Shown: piece by piece, positions 1 to 8,700 of the stretch
How positions within the stretch are numbered: position 1 is the first letter of the stretch
Layout: every line of letters begins with the position of its first letter
Source: Bifidobacterium breve
GTDB taxonomy: Bacteria; Actinomycetota; Thermoleophilia; Miltoncostaeales; Miltoncostaeaceae
NCBI GenBank assembly: GCA_945876305.1
Contig: CAMCOB010000007.1
Coordinates: forward strand, 1 to 23,999
DNA: 23,999 nt
Direction: 5' to 3'
Program-made: the position numbers and the translations under genes
Notes under the pieces: generated by a model
Database searches by the model: none
The model's input: the letters and a program-made list of their open reading frames with translations, nothing else
Told to the model about the DNA's origin: nothing

Positions 1-138
1 CGCAACTTCACCGCGTACAAGGTGGCCGCCGCGCACGGCGCGGCGCGCATCGAGTTCGGCACCTACCGGTTCCAGCTGACCGATGTGCCGGATGCAATTG
101 AGCAGTTGATGGAGCGATACGGGAGCAAACTGGCATGA
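1..138 (+). CDS. C-terminal fragment of an unidentified protein (possibly the ATPase partner of the VWA protein)
   Basis: An open frame runs from the left edge to a TGA at 136-138 and gives 45 residues; its start lies outside the window. The last bases form an ATGA overlap with the next gene, which indicates one transcript and translational coupling. The residues (an RNFTAYKVAAAHG stretch, then a short amphipathic tail) are too few to name a family. NorD/CbbO-type VWA proteins are usually encoded next to a MoxR/NorQ/CbbQ-type AAA+ ATPase, so that identity is an inference from context only. Confidence 0.6.
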   Translation, partial: RNFTAYKVAAAHGAARIEFGTYRFQLTDVPDAIEQLMERYGSKLA

Positions 139-1982
139 GCACCTCCCCGTTCCCTCCCGCTCCTGTTCCCGAGTGGCGACGCGAAAGTGATCTCACCCGC
201 TTCTACGGGTTGTTTCCCTCACCCGCGCTCGCACGCGACATCTTCAACATTGTGGAGGGTCAGCGCATCGAGACGCTCATCCGCGCTGCGTACCCGGGGA
301 TCCGCCGCGAAATGGACCTCATTGAGGCCCAGACCCTGGAGCGCCGCGAAGAGATGGGCCAGCGCGTGGAGGACCTGCCTGAGGTCGGACAGGTGATTGA
401 CGCCCTGATGGTGTCCACCATGTCGGGCGAGCCGCCGTTTGATGTCATGTCACCGCATGTGCGCGAGGCCGCCGAGGGATCCATCGCGCTGCTGGCGCGC
501 GCGCTGGAGGAAGGGGCCTCCGTGGGCGACACCGCGCGCATCACGGTGGATATCTACGCGCTCATCGACGACGCCATGGCCGCGGGCCGACGGGGTATCA
601 CCGACCCATTCTCCGAAGAGGCCAAGGAGCGCCAGCCGCAGAAGGGCGATGACGACGCCGGCGAGCAGGACATCGGTGATGTGGAGATCAATCCGCTCGA
701 AGAGTACGAGCCCATGGAGATGCCGCCGTTCGTGCCGCCGGTCATGGAAGAACTGGTGCAGCAGGAGAGCAATGCCGCCAATCAGATTGAGGCGGAGGGC
801 ATCGAGGGCGATCAGGACAAGGACGGCAATAAGGGCGATGACGCCGAGGCTGCATCGCCCGAGGAAGCCGACAACGTGATGGAGGCCCAGCAGGCTGCGC
901 CCGGTGAGACCGACGAGGACACCGCCGCCCAGAAGGCCGAGGATTCTCAGGAGGGTGAGGAGAGTGGCCGGGGCAGCGATGCCGAGGGTGACGACGACCC
1001 CGAGAGCGCTGGCGGCGAGACACCCGATGGCGCGGGCCCGCAGGTGGCGCAGGAGGAGGGCGAGGAAGCCGAGGATGACCTGGGCGAACAGACCTTTATG
1101 TACGACGAGTGGGACCTGCGCATTGAGGACTACCGCCCGTCATGGTGCACGCTGCGCGAGACGCGCTCTACCCGAGAGGTGCCCGCGTTCGTGGCTGCCA
1201 CGTTCCACGAGTACGGCGGCGTGGTTACCCAGATCCGGCGCAACTTCCAACTCATGCGCCCCGAGCGCCTTCGCAAGATGCGCTTCCAGAGCGAGGGCGA
1301 CGACCTCGACCTCGACGGCCTCGTCGAGCACGTGGTGGACAAGCGCGCCCGCGTCACTCCCACCGACCGGGTGTACATCAAGCGCGACAAGAAGGACCGC
1401 GACGTCACCACGGCATTTCTGGTGGACATGTCGTCGTCGACCGACCGCAAGATCGACGGCCGCAAGCGCATCATCGACATCGAGAAGGAGGGCCTCCTCC
1501 TGATGTGCGAGGCCCTTGAGGCCATCCGCGACGAGTACGCCATCTACGGCTTCTCGGGCAACGGCCGTGACGACGCGCAGTTCTACACAGTGAAGGAACT
1601 GGGCGAGCGCTACGACGACCGCGTGCGCTCACGCATCGGTGGTATCTACGGCCGCAGCAAGACCCGCATGGGCCCGGCCATCCGTCACACCACCAAGCGG
1701 CTCATGAGCGTTGACAGCAACGTCAAGCTCATGATCCTGCTGACCGACGGCAAGCCGTACGACTCAGACACATATCAGGACAACGCGTACGCCCAGGCCG
1801 ATACCCAGATGGCCCTGCGCGAGGCACGCCGCGAGAAGATCCACCTGTTCTGCGTCACCGTTGACCAGGAGGGCGCCGACTACCTGCCCACCATGTACAG
1901 CGACGCCAACTTCGTGGTGATCGACGACGTGCGCACGCTGCCGCAGAAGCTCCCCCAGCTGTACCGCAGGCTCACCACCTAA
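135..1982 (+). CDS. VWA-domain protein, NorD/CbbO/CobT-like
   Basis: This 615-residue cytoplasmic protein has an N-terminal helical part (about 1-160), a highly acidic low-complexity linker (about 160-316, rich in Asp, Glu and Gly), a YDEWD...DYRPSWC block typical of NorD-like proteins, and a C-terminal von Willebrand A domain. The MIDAS motif DxSxS is visible as DMSSS at residues 431-435, and the TDG motif is at 537-539, so metal binding looks intact. In characterised relatives (NorD, CbbO, CobT) such proteins work with an AAA+ ATPase to activate a metalloenzyme or insert a metal. The target here is unknown: no nitric oxide reductase, RuBisCO or cobaltochelatase gene is in view. The ATG at 135 overlaps the stop of the upstream frame. 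Family assignment is firm for VWA and moderate for the NorD-like subgroup. Confidence 0.88.
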   Translation: MSTSPFPPAPVPEWRRESDLTRFYGLFPSPALARDIFNIVEGQRIETLIRAAYPGIRREMDLIEAQTLERREEMGQRVEDLPEVGQVIDALMVSTMSGEPPFDVMSPHVREAAEGSIALLARALEEGASVGDTARITVDIYALIDDAMAAGRRGITDPFSEEAKERQPQKGDDDAGEQDIGDVEINPLEEYEPMEMPPFVPPVMEELVQQESNAANQIEAEGIEGDQDKDGNKGDDAEAASPEEADNVMEAQQAAPGETDEDTAAQKAEDSQEGEESGRGSDAEGDDDPESAGGETPDGAGPQVAQEEGEEAEDDLGEQTFMYDEWDLRIEDYRPSWCTLRETRSTREVPAFVAATFHEYGGVVTQIRRNFQLMRPERLRKMRFQSEGDDLDLDGLVEHVVDKRARVTPTDRVYIKRDKKDRDVTTAFLVDMSSSTDRKIDGRKRIIDIEKEGLLLMCEALEAIRDEYAIYGFSGNGRDDAQFYTVKELGERYDDRVRSRIGGIYGRSKTRMGPAIRHTTKRLMSVDSNVKLMILLTDGKPYDSDTYQDNAYAQADTQMALREARREKIHLFCVTVDQEGADYLPTMYSDANFVVIDDVRTLPQKLPQLYRRLTT

Positions 1983-2036
1983 GAACCCTCGCGGTACCGC
2001 AGGTGCCCCCCGCAGAACGTCGGTGCAATTAGGGGC

Positions 2037-2066
2037 ACCCCCGTCGCGCCGTCAGCGCGCGGGGGT
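2037..2066. terminator. Bidirectional hairpin between convergent genes
   Basis: ACCCCCG at 2037-2043 pairs with CGGGGGT at 2060-2066, and after one bulged T, CGCGC pairs with GCGCG around a CGTCA loop. ATTT follows on the plus strand. It lies between the VWA gene and the convergent secreted-protein gene and could serve both. Confidence 0.65.
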
Positions 2067-2082
2067 ATTTGGTGTTGCGTCG

Positions 2083-3501
2083 CTAGGCGACGATGAAGAA
2101 CTGGCGGAACAGCTGTCCGAAGACAATGGCCTCGGTACCGGTGGCGCGGTATGCGGCGGGGCCGTTCATCAGGATTCGCAGGTTGACGTCACCGGTCTGC
2201 GCGCGCTGCCACTGGCAGGCCATTCCCGATGGACTGGCCTGCTGAACAGGGAACTCCTGAATGCCGGAGTCCACAGGAAAGATCTGATCGTCAGCGTTCT
2301 TGATGATCGTATTCATGGCAGGTGTCATCTTCGGGAAGCTCCCGGGTCCCCCCATCGACATCTCTGAATGGCGCTCGTTGGATGCACGTGACGATATGCA
2401 GACATTCACGCGTGGTCCACACGCCGGGAAATCGATTGATATCGCCGATGCGCCAACCCGATTTGCGTGCTCCTTCGAACCACCAGCCACGCGCTCCGCA
2501 AGACACTGGCCACTGCTTACAAGATCATTGCCGGCGGTCTCTGTCATCACGAAGTGCAGCGACTGCAGCGGGTATTCGATACCACGTTCGGCCATGAATG
2601 CGGCGACGGCCGTGGGCACAGTCCTCCATTCGGTGCTCGTGAAGGGCGTGCGTGCCGAGCCGCGCGTGGGGTAGTGGTACATCTCAAGCCAGACGCCCGC
2701 CGCCAAGGAAAGTGCATCGATCGCGGACGAATAATCGGGCCATTTCACCTTACCGTCGTCGCCGCGGTTATGCGCCGGGCCACGTCCGGCCGCGATGGCG
2801 GTGGAGACACCCGGCGCAAGATAGAAGTGGATGCGACTGGCATAGCTCCCACCCCAGGGCGACCGGGTTCTGGCCAGTGTTTCCATGGCAAGTTCGAGCC
2901 TTAAACCAGGCGCTTCCGACCCCGGCACGCCCTCGGCTCGACCGAACGCAGCGCCGATTTCGTCAACGGCCAGGAGGTGGGCAGGGCACGTGTTGATTCC
3001 GGCGGGCGTGACGCAGATTCTGTCCACTCCCTTCATGAGGGCGAATACCATCTTGGTGGGCGTCATCTTGGCCAGACTCGCCCCATTCAACTTCGTCATA
3101 CGCTGGGAATTGTCAACACCCAGCCGGGCACCGGGTCCGGAGTTGGAGGGCTCCTGGCGGAACAGCCAGGGCAGGCCCGGCATCTGTGACGATCCAGCGA
3201 GGATGTCCCGCACTGACGGGTCGGTGGCGTACAGGATGGACATTCGATTGGTCACCGTGGCCGACGTAAAGGACGGCTTGATGTTCGGGGGTGTGGTGAA
3301 CACGAGTGCCTTCCCGGAGGTCAGGTTGGCGTTATTGAGGCCATTAATCCCGGTACGGCTGCTCAATAGATCGCTGAGGACGCTTCCCGGGCCGGGGTCC
3401 GACCTCGTGGGGTCTTCGATCACCGCCACCCCCACTGCAGGAAGTGCTGTGAGCGCTGTAAGCGCAAGGATGGGCACGAGGAGGCGGCGAAGGCGGGACA
3501 C
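2083..3501 (-). CDS. Secreted protein of unknown function
   Basis: This 472-residue protein begins with a clear export signal: a basic start (MSRLRR) followed by a hydrophobic core (LLVPILALTALTALPAVGV). It is therefore expected outside the membrane. I do not recognise the family. The mature part has several scattered Cys residues (for example near CVTPAGINTC and SSGQCLAER) that could form disulfides, and no transmembrane segment after the signal. The GTG at 3501 is preferred because it directly precedes the signal peptide and has a GGAG-type ribosome site just upstream. The gene stands alone, convergent with the VWA gene and divergent from the acyltransferase gene. A TAAACT hexamer at 3535-3540 on the same strand is a plausible -10. 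Confidence 0.75.
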   Translation of the reverse strand: MSRLRRLLVPILALTALTALPAVGVAVIEDPTRSDPGPGSVLSDLLSSRTGINGLNNANLTSGKALVFTTPPNIKPSFTSATVTNRMSILYATDPSVRDILAGSSQMPGLPWLFRQEPSNSGPGARLGVDNSQRMTKLNGASLAKMTPTKMVFALMKGVDRICVTPAGINTCPAHLLAVDEIGAAFGRAEGVPGSEAPGLRLELAMETLARTRSPWGGSYASRIHFYLAPGVSTAIAAGRGPAHNRGDDGKVKWPDYSSAIDALSLAAGVWLEMYHYPTRGSARTPFTSTEWRTVPTAVAAFMAERGIEYPLQSLHFVMTETAGNDLVSSGQCLAERVAGGSKEHANRVGASAISIDFPACGPRVNVCISSRASNERHSEMSMGGPGSFPKMTPAMNTIIKNADDQIFPVDSGIQEFPVQQASPSGMACQWQRAQTGDVNLRILMNGPAAYRATGTEAIVFGQLFRQFFIVA

Positions 3502-3534
3502 GGGGATCTCCGGGGACGAAAACGAGACGCCGTC

Positions 3535-3540
3535 AGTTTA
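3535..3540 (-). promoter_or_regulatory. Candidate -10 hexamer (TAAACT) of the secreted-protein gene
   Basis: Read on the minus strand this is TAAACT, matching TANNNT, about 33 nt before the GTG at 3501. No convincing -35 was seen. It implies a short leader that contains the GGAG site. Confidence 0.4.
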
Positions 3541-3583
3541 CCGGCCATGCCTGCGGTGGCCCCGCCTTTGGGTCCGGTGTGGC

Positions 3584-3589
3584 TACCCT
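3584..3589 (+). promoter_or_regulatory. Candidate -10 hexamer (TACCCT) giving a leaderless transcript
   Basis: TACCCT lies exactly 7 nt before the GTG at 3597. That spacing puts the transcription start at or next to the start codon, as in the leaderless mRNAs common in Actinobacteria. It is the main reason for choosing 3597 as the start of the acyltransferase. Confidence 0.5.
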
Positions 3590-3596
3590 CATCCTC

Positions 3597-4949
3597 GTGT
3601 CCGGCCCCTCCATCACACGCACGGCGGGGATCCCCCGTATGCCGGGAATCGATGGCCTGCGTGCGCTGGCGGTTGCCGGGGTGGTGATGTTTCACCTGCC
3701 CGCTATGGGGCTTGTTGGTGGCTATCTGGGCGTCGACCTCTTTTTGGTGATCAGCGGATATCTGATCACTGCGCTACTCGTGGCCGAGGCCGACGGCACT
3801 GGTCGCATCCGCCTCGGTGCGTTCTGGATGCGCCGCATCCGCCGGCTGGTGCCTGCGCTGGTGGTGATGCTGGCAGGCGTCATTGTGTGGATGGCCCTGG
3901 TGGATTGGTCGCTTGTGCGTCGCACACGCACCATGTTTGCGGCGAGCCTCGGGTATGCGGCCAACTGGTACGAGGCGGCCGTGCACTTCAACCCCGCCGA
4001 TCCGCTCGGGCGATCGGGCGTGCTTGAGCACATGTGGTCGCTGGCGCTCGAGGAGCAGTTCTACCTGGTGTGGCCATTGGTACTGGCCGGGGCCCTCGTA
4101 CTGGTGGGCATTCGTCGCGGGGCCCTGCTGGGAGGGGTGGTGCTGGGCGCTGCCGGGTCGTGCGTACTGGCCTGGACGCTGTTCAACTCGGGTGGGGATG
4201 CGACCCGCATCTACTACGGCACCGATACCCGGGCGGTGGCCCTGCTTGTGGGTATTGCTCTCGCGGTGGCGCTGCCTCCCGCCCGCGTGGTGGCGTGGCG
4301 CCCTGGCCGTGCGAACTGGCTCGCCTTGGAGGTGGCCGGGGTGGCTGCACTCGTGGCGATCGTGGGTGTGGGCATGAGCCTTTCGCAGAGCGGCGGGGCG
4401 CTGTACCGGGGCGGCTTCCTCATCGTGGCCGTTATTGCAGGTGCGCTACTCGTGGCAACGGCGAATCCGTCAACCGCCACTGGTCGTCTGTTCGCGCTGC
4501 CACCCCTCGTGTGGATTGGTGCGCGCAGTTACGCCATTTACCTCTGGCACCTCCCCGTCATCGTGCTTCTGTCACCGGATCATGGATTCGGGGTGTCCGG
4601 TTGGTGGTTGGCCGCGTTGCAGGTGGGCGTGACCGTGGCGCTCGCCGACCTGTCGTATCGCTATGTCGAGATGCCCATCCGCCGCCGGGGGTTTCGGGTA
4701 TTCATGCCCGCTGGCCGTGGTGCACGTTCCGTCGTGGCGATCACCGGGTGTGCCGCCGCCCTTGCCCTCGTGGCCACGGTCGTATTCGCACCCGGGCCGA
4801 CCCCGGCGGCGGCGTCCCAGGTCACGAGCGCCCCCGGGCTGCTGGTGGGTGACTCATCCGTGGCCCCGGCCGCGGCACTCCTGCCTGCGGGCGCCCCGGC
4901 GGATGCGAGGGCCGTCCGCACGACCCTCGCAGCACTCACTGGGCGCTGA
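3597..4949 (+). CDS. Acyltransferase 3 (OafA/YrhL-type) membrane protein, lacking most of an SGNH domain
   Basis: This is a 450-residue multi-pass membrane protein of the acyltransferase-3 family, which transfers acyl groups such as acetyl onto extracytoplasmic glycans or lipids. Visible marks are IDGLRALAV near the N-terminus, the conserved His in MFHL (H33), GVDLFLVISGYLIT, the basic RRIRRLVPAL stretch, and HMWSLALEEQFYLVWP. About ten hydrophobic segments follow one another up to about residue 400. Many relatives continue into a periplasmic SGNH hydrolase domain. Here the sequence reaches LLVGDSS (G418-D419-S420), which resembles SGNH block I, and stops 30 residues later, so the hydrolase is absent. 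Starts at 3579 (GTG) and 3639 (ATG) are possible; 3597 fits the -10 spacing best. Substrate unknown. Confidence 0.88.
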   Translation: MSGPSITRTAGIPRMPGIDGLRALAVAGVVMFHLPAMGLVGGYLGVDLFLVISGYLITALLVAEADGTGRIRLGAFWMRRIRRLVPALVVMLAGVIVWMALVDWSLVRRTRTMFAASLGYAANWYEAAVHFNPADPLGRSGVLEHMWSLALEEQFYLVWPLVLAGALVLVGIRRGALLGGVVLGAAGSCVLAWTLFNSGGDATRIYYGTDTRAVALLVGIALAVALPPARVVAWRPGRANWLALEVAGVAALVAIVGVGMSLSQSGGALYRGGFLIVAVIAGALLVATANPSTATGRLFALPPLVWIGARSYAIYLWHLPVIVLLSPDHGFGVSGWWLAALQVGVTVALADLSYRYVEMPIRRRGFRVFMPAGRGARSVVAITGCAAALALVATVVFAPGPTPAAASQVTSAPGLLVGDSSVAPAAALLPAGAPADARAVRTTLAALTGR

Positions 4950-4963
4950 CCCGCCGGGTCAGC
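4945..4963. terminator. Perfect short hairpin overlapping a stop codon
   Basis: GCTGACCC pairs perfectly with GGGTCAGC around a three-base GCC loop. The stem contains the TGA of the acyltransferase gene and lies 6 bases beyond the stop of the convergent solute-binding-protein gene. There is no T-run. A two-way terminator is the simplest reading. Confidence 0.55.
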
Positions 4964-4969
4964 TGATGC

Positions 4970-5719
4970 CTAGGGGATCCACTTCTCGATAAGGCGCGCG
5001 TACGTGCCGTTGCGCTTGATGATGGCCAGCCCTGAGTTGAACGCGTCGCGCAGCGCCGTCTGTGTTTTGGTGAAGGCGTAGGCGAGCTGGCCTGTGCCCG
5101 GGAGGGTGGCCGCCAGGCTGAACGCGCTGGCGTTGTGCTGCACGTACCAGGACGACTGCGCGTAGTCGCCCACCACCGCATCGATCTGGCCACGCAGGAG
5201 TGCCTTGAACGAGGCCTGCTGAGTGGGGAAGGCGATGTCGGTCACGTTTGGCTGCGCCGCGAGGTACGTGATGGACGTGCTGCCCTTGAGCGCGCCCACC
5301 CTGAGGTTGCCGAGGTTCCCTCCCTGCGCCACGCCGCTGCCCTTCTGCGTGACCACTGCGAGGTTTGCCTGCAGGTAGGGCTTGCTGAATATCAACTGCT
5401 TTGAACGGGCGGGTGTGATGGTGATGGATGACGCGGCCATGGGGGCTGCGCCAGAGGCAACCTTCCCAATGAGCTGGTCGAACAGCGTGGGGCGCCACTC
5501 CAACTTCTTGATACCCACGGCGGTGGCGATGGCATTCGCCATCTGCACGTCAAGGCCGGTGAGCTTTCCTCCCTGGCGCAGGGCGAACGGGGCGTTGGGC
5601 ACAATCGTGAGCACCTGCACCGTTGAGGGCACACCGACCGGCACGGCGGTCGCGACCACGGTGCCTCCCGCGAGGGCGGCGACTGCAATGACGGGTATGG
5701 CAATGAAACGGGCGCGCAT
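4970..5719 (-). CDS. Amino-acid-type ABC transporter solute-binding protein (family 3)
   Basis: This 249-residue exported protein has a signal peptide (MRARFIAIPVIAVAALAGGTV) followed by the two-lobe periplasmic-binding fold of family 3. Visible marks are LTGLDVQMANAIATAVG, the FDQLIGKVASGAAPMAA region, RSKQLIFSKPYL, and FKALLRGQIDAVVGD in the second lobe, ending with IIKRNGTYARLIEKW. These proteins capture polar amino acids or similar small solutes outside the cell for an ABC importer. No permease or ATPase gene is nearby, so it is an orphan component and the ligand is unknown. There is no lipobox Cys in the signal region. The ATG at 5719 is chosen over upstream starts because GGAGG lies 5 nt before it. 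The gene is 71 nt downstream of gcvP on the same strand, so read-through is possible. Confidence 0.85.
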   Translation of the reverse strand: MRARFIAIPVIAVAALAGGTVVATAVPVGVPSTVQVLTIVPNAPFALRQGGKLTGLDVQMANAIATAVGIKKLEWRPTLFDQLIGKVASGAAPMAASSITITPARSKQLIFSKPYLQANLAVVTQKGSGVAQGGNLGNLRVGALKGSTSITYLAAQPNVTDIAFPTQQASFKALLRGQIDAVVGDYAQSSWYVQHNASAFSLAATLPGTGQLAYAFTKTQTALRDAFNSGLAIIKRNGTYARLIEKWIP

Positions 5720-5724
5720 GCAAA

Positions 5725-5729
5725 CCTCC
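5725..5729 (-). promoter_or_regulatory. Shine-Dalgarno GGAGG deciding the start of the solute-binding protein
   Basis: GGAGG on the minus strand sits 5 nt before the ATG at 5719. It argues against the longer open frame that reaches 5827. Confidence 0.7.
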
Positions 5730-5750
5730 GGGAGAATGGGGATGTGGCGG

Positions 5751-5756
5751 AACCTA
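5751..5756 (-). promoter_or_regulatory. Candidate -10 hexamer (TAGGTT) upstream of the solute-binding protein
   Basis: TAGGTT on the minus strand fits TANNNT and lies between the gcvP stop and the SBP start. It would allow transcription independent of gcvP. No clear -35 was seen. Confidence 0.35.
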
Positions 5757-5790
5757 TCGGGCGACGCCACGGAGGCGCCCCCCGGATTCG

Positions 5791-8664
5791 TCAGCTGGCG
5801 TAGGCCTCGACAGGAAGGCACGTGCATACGAGGTTACGGTCGCCATGCACCGAGTCGATACGGCCCACCGGCGGCCAGTACTTGGCCCCGGCGATACCCG
5901 CGGACGGGAAGCCCCCCAACTGTCGTGGGTACGGGCGCTGCCACTCGTCGGTGGCCACATCCTCAGCCGTGTGCGGGGAGTGACGCAGGGGGTTGTCATC
6001 GACATCCCATTCGCCGGATTCCACCCGGGCGATCTCCTCGCGGATGCTGATCATGGCATCGATGAATCGGTCGAGCTCGGCCAGCGACTCGCTCTCGGTG
6101 GGCTCCACCATCAGCGTGCCCGCCACCGGAAACGACATGGTGGGGGCGTGAAAGCCGTGGTCCATCAGGCGCTTGGCCACGTCGTCAACGGTCACGCCTG
6201 AGGCATCCTTGATGGGGCGCAGGTCGAGAATGCATTCATGCGCCACGCGTCCGTTGGCGCCGGTGTGCAGCACGGGGTAGTGGGGTGCCAGGCGGGTGGC
6301 CACGTAGTTGGCGCTGAGGATGGCCACCTCGGTTGCCCGGCGCAGGCCCTCGCCACCCATCATGGTGATGTACAGCCACGGGATGGGCAGGATGCCCGCA
6401 GATCCCCAGGGCGCGGCGGAGATTGCGCCCACGCCCGTTGCGGGTCCGGCGTCGATACGCATTGGGTGGTTGGGCAGGTATGGCGCGAGGTGCGCACCCA
6501 CCGCCACCGGTCCCACCCCTGGGCCGCCGCCGCCATGCGGGATGCAGAAGGTCTTGTGCAGATTGAGGTGCGAGACATCTGCGCCGAACTTGCCCGGCTT
6601 GGCCAGGCCAACCAGTGCGTTGAGGTTGGCGCCATCCACGTATACCTGCCCGCCGCGGTCGTGGACGATGGCGCAGATCTCGCCAACGGCCTCCTCAAAC
6701 ACCCCATGCGTGGAGGGGTAGGTGATCATGATCGCGGCCAGCGACCCACCGGCGGCATCCGCCTTGGTGCGAAGGTCGTCGAGGTCGACGTTGCCGTCGG
6801 CGTCGCAGGCCACCACGGTCACCGACATGCCAGCCATCACTGCGCTTGCGGCGTTGGTGCCATGTGCCGACGACGGAATGAGGCACACGCTGCGCCCGGT
6901 ATCGCCGTTGGCCAGGTGGTACGCGCGGATTGCGAGCAGGCCGGCGAGCTCGCCCTGCGACCCGGCGTTGGGCTGCAGCGAGATGGCGTCGTAGCCGGTG
7001 ATCTCGCACAGCGCGCGCTCGAGGTCGTCAACCATTCGGTTGTAGCCGCGGGTCTGGTCGGCTGGGGCGAATGGGTGGATACCTGCGAACTCCGGCCATG
7101 TGACCGGCACCATCTCGGTGGCGGCGTTCAACTTCATGGTGCACGAGCCCAGGGGGATCATCGTGCGGTCGAGCGCCAGATCCTTGTCGGCCAGACGGCG
7201 CAGATAGCGCATCATCTCGTGCTCGGTGCGGTAGCGCTCGAACACGGCGTGGTTGAGGATCACCCCGTCCCGGCGCAGTGACGCGGGGATTCCCTCGGGG
7301 GCCGACGTATCGAGCGCCTCCACCGATGCGCTCACGCCCACGGCGCGCCACACGGCCTGCACGACCTCGCGCGTGGTGGTCTCGTCGAGCGAGATCCCCA
7401 CGTGGTCGTCGTCGATCTGCCGCAGGTTGATGCCCTCAGCCCGTGCAGCCGCGTGAATGGCTGCGGCCCGCCCGGGCACCGTGGCGACCACCGTGTCGAA
7501 CCAGGTGTCGGCTGGCACCTCGATGCCGCCCTCGCGCAGCCCGGCGACCAAGATGGAGGTGAGGCGGTTGGTGCGAAGAGCGATGCGGCGAAGCCCCTCG
7601 GCCCCGTGCCACGACGCGTACATGGCGGCGATGATGGCCAGCAGCGCCTGCGCCGTGCACACGTTGCTTGTGGCCTTCTCGCGGCGGATGTGCTGCTCGC
7701 GGGTCTGAAGCGCCAGACGCAGTGCCGGACGACCAGCGGCGTCGAGCGACACGCCCACAAGGCGACCGGGAAGCGACCGGGCGAACTCATCCTTGGTGGC
7801 CATAAATCCAGCGTGCGGGCCGCCAAACATCATGGGCACGCCGTAGCGCTGCATCGATCCCACCGCGATGTCGGCGCCCATCGCGGCCGGGCTCTTGACC
7901 ACCACCATGGCCAGCGGGTCGGCAACGATTACGGCCAGGCCGCCTGCTGCGTGCACGCGGTCGGCCACCGGGGTCATGTCACGCACGGCGCCTGATGATC
8001 CGGGTACCGCGAGCAGTGCGCCAAACAGCGCCGCCGGAAGTTCGGTGATGGGGTCGCCAACCACGACCTCGATGCCGATGGCAACTGCGCGCCCCTGCAC
8101 CACTGCGATGGTCTGCGGGTGGCAGTCGGCATCCACGAAGAACACCGGGGAGTCCACCTTGGTGGCACGGCGCGCCATGGTCATGGCCTCGGCCGCGGCG
8201 GTGGCCTCGTCGAGCAGCGATGCATTGGCCAGCGGCAGGCCAGTGAGCTCGGTCACGAGCGTCTGAAAGTTGAGCAGCCCCTCCAGGCGCCCCTGCGAGA
8301 TCTCGGGCTGGTAGGGGGTGTACGACGTATACCAGGCGGGGTTCTCGAGCACGTTGCGCTGAATGACTGCAGGGGTGATGGTGTCGCTGTACCCCTGCCC
8401 GATGAGCGAGGTCATCACCACATTCTCGGCCGCGATCTCACGTAGGCGTGCGATGGCGTCGCGCTCGGTAACCGGCGCCGCCAGGTTGAGCGGGTCGGTG
8501 AGCAGGATTGAGGCAGGCACCGTCTGCGCAACGAGCGCGTCGAGCGACGGGGCACCGATGGCATCGAGCATGGCTGCCTGCTCGTGTGCTGGCGGCCCGA
8601 TGTGGCGAGCCAGGAACTCGTCGTTTCCCTCAAGATCGGTGAGGCTGCTGAGCTGATGGGACAT
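5791..8664 (-). CDS. gcvP: Glycine dehydrogenase (decarboxylating), P-protein, single-chain form
   Basis: This 957-residue cytoplasmic PLP enzyme decarboxylates glycine and passes the aminomethyl group to the lipoyl arm of the H-protein in the glycine cleavage system. Its length is the normal one for the single-chain form with both homologous halves. Marks include FLARHIGP at the N-terminus, PYQPEISQGRLE, RREKATSNVCTAQALLA, IPLGSCTMKLNA, QPNAGSQGE, SSAHGTN and the PLP lysine in HLNLHKTFCIPHGGGGPG. That lysine is K704, close to the position in the E. coli enzyme. The ATG at 8664 follows an AGGGAG site by 10 nt; an upstream extension would run through the riboswitch and is rejected. gcvT and gcvH are not in the window. 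Control by a tandem glycine riboswitch is expected. Confidence 0.97.
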   Translation of the reverse strand: MSHQLSSLTDLEGNDEFLARHIGPPAHEQAAMLDAIGAPSLDALVAQTVPASILLTDPLNLAAPVTERDAIARLREIAAENVVMTSLIGQGYSDTITPAVIQRNVLENPAWYTSYTPYQPEISQGRLEGLLNFQTLVTELTGLPLANASLLDEATAAAEAMTMARRATKVDSPVFFVDADCHPQTIAVVQGRAVAIGIEVVVGDPITELPAALFGALLAVPGSSGAVRDMTPVADRVHAAGGLAVIVADPLAMVVVKSPAAMGADIAVGSMQRYGVPMMFGGPHAGFMATKDEFARSLPGRLVGVSLDAAGRPALRLALQTREQHIRREKATSNVCTAQALLAIIAAMYASWHGAEGLRRIALRTNRLTSILVAGLREGGIEVPADTWFDTVVATVPGRAAAIHAAARAEGINLRQIDDDHVGISLDETTTREVVQAVWRAVGVSASVEALDTSAPEGIPASLRRDGVILNHAVFERYRTEHEMMRYLRRLADKDLALDRTMIPLGSCTMKLNAATEMVPVTWPEFAGIHPFAPADQTRGYNRMVDDLERALCEITGYDAISLQPNAGSQGELAGLLAIRAYHLANGDTGRSVCLIPSSAHGTNAASAVMAGMSVTVVACDADGNVDLDDLRTKADAAGGSLAAIMITYPSTHGVFEEAVGEICAIVHDRGGQVYVDGANLNALVGLAKPGKFGADVSHLNLHKTFCIPHGGGGPGVGPVAVGAHLAPYLPNHPMRIDAGPATGVGAISAAPWGSAGILPIPWLYITMMGGEGLRRATEVAILSANYVATRLAPHYPVLHTGANGRVAHECILDLRPIKDASGVTVDDVAKRLMDHGFHAPTMSFPVAGTLMVEPTESESLAELDRFIDAMISIREEIARVESGEWDVDDNPLRHSPHTAEDVATDEWQRPYPRQLGGFPSAGIAGAKYWPPVGRIDSVHGDRNLVCTCLPVEAYAS

Positions 8665-8700
8665 GGTTCGGCGACTCCCTCGCGATGTGTGCGAATCGGC

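Noticed and set aside
2885..4027. Plus-strand frame of 380 codons spanning the divergent region
   Set aside because: It crosses the signal-peptide region of one gene and the start of the acyltransferase in the wrong frame, and shows no protein-like pattern.
5720..5827. Longer start for the solute-binding protein at 5827
   Set aside because: The extension overlaps the gcvP end, has no signal-peptide character, and a GGAGG site sits before the internal ATG at 5719.
6238..7281. Open frame of 347 codons on the plus strand inside gcvP
   Set aside because: It is antisense to conserved P-protein sequence with a His/Gly/Val-rich low-quality translation; a shadow frame.
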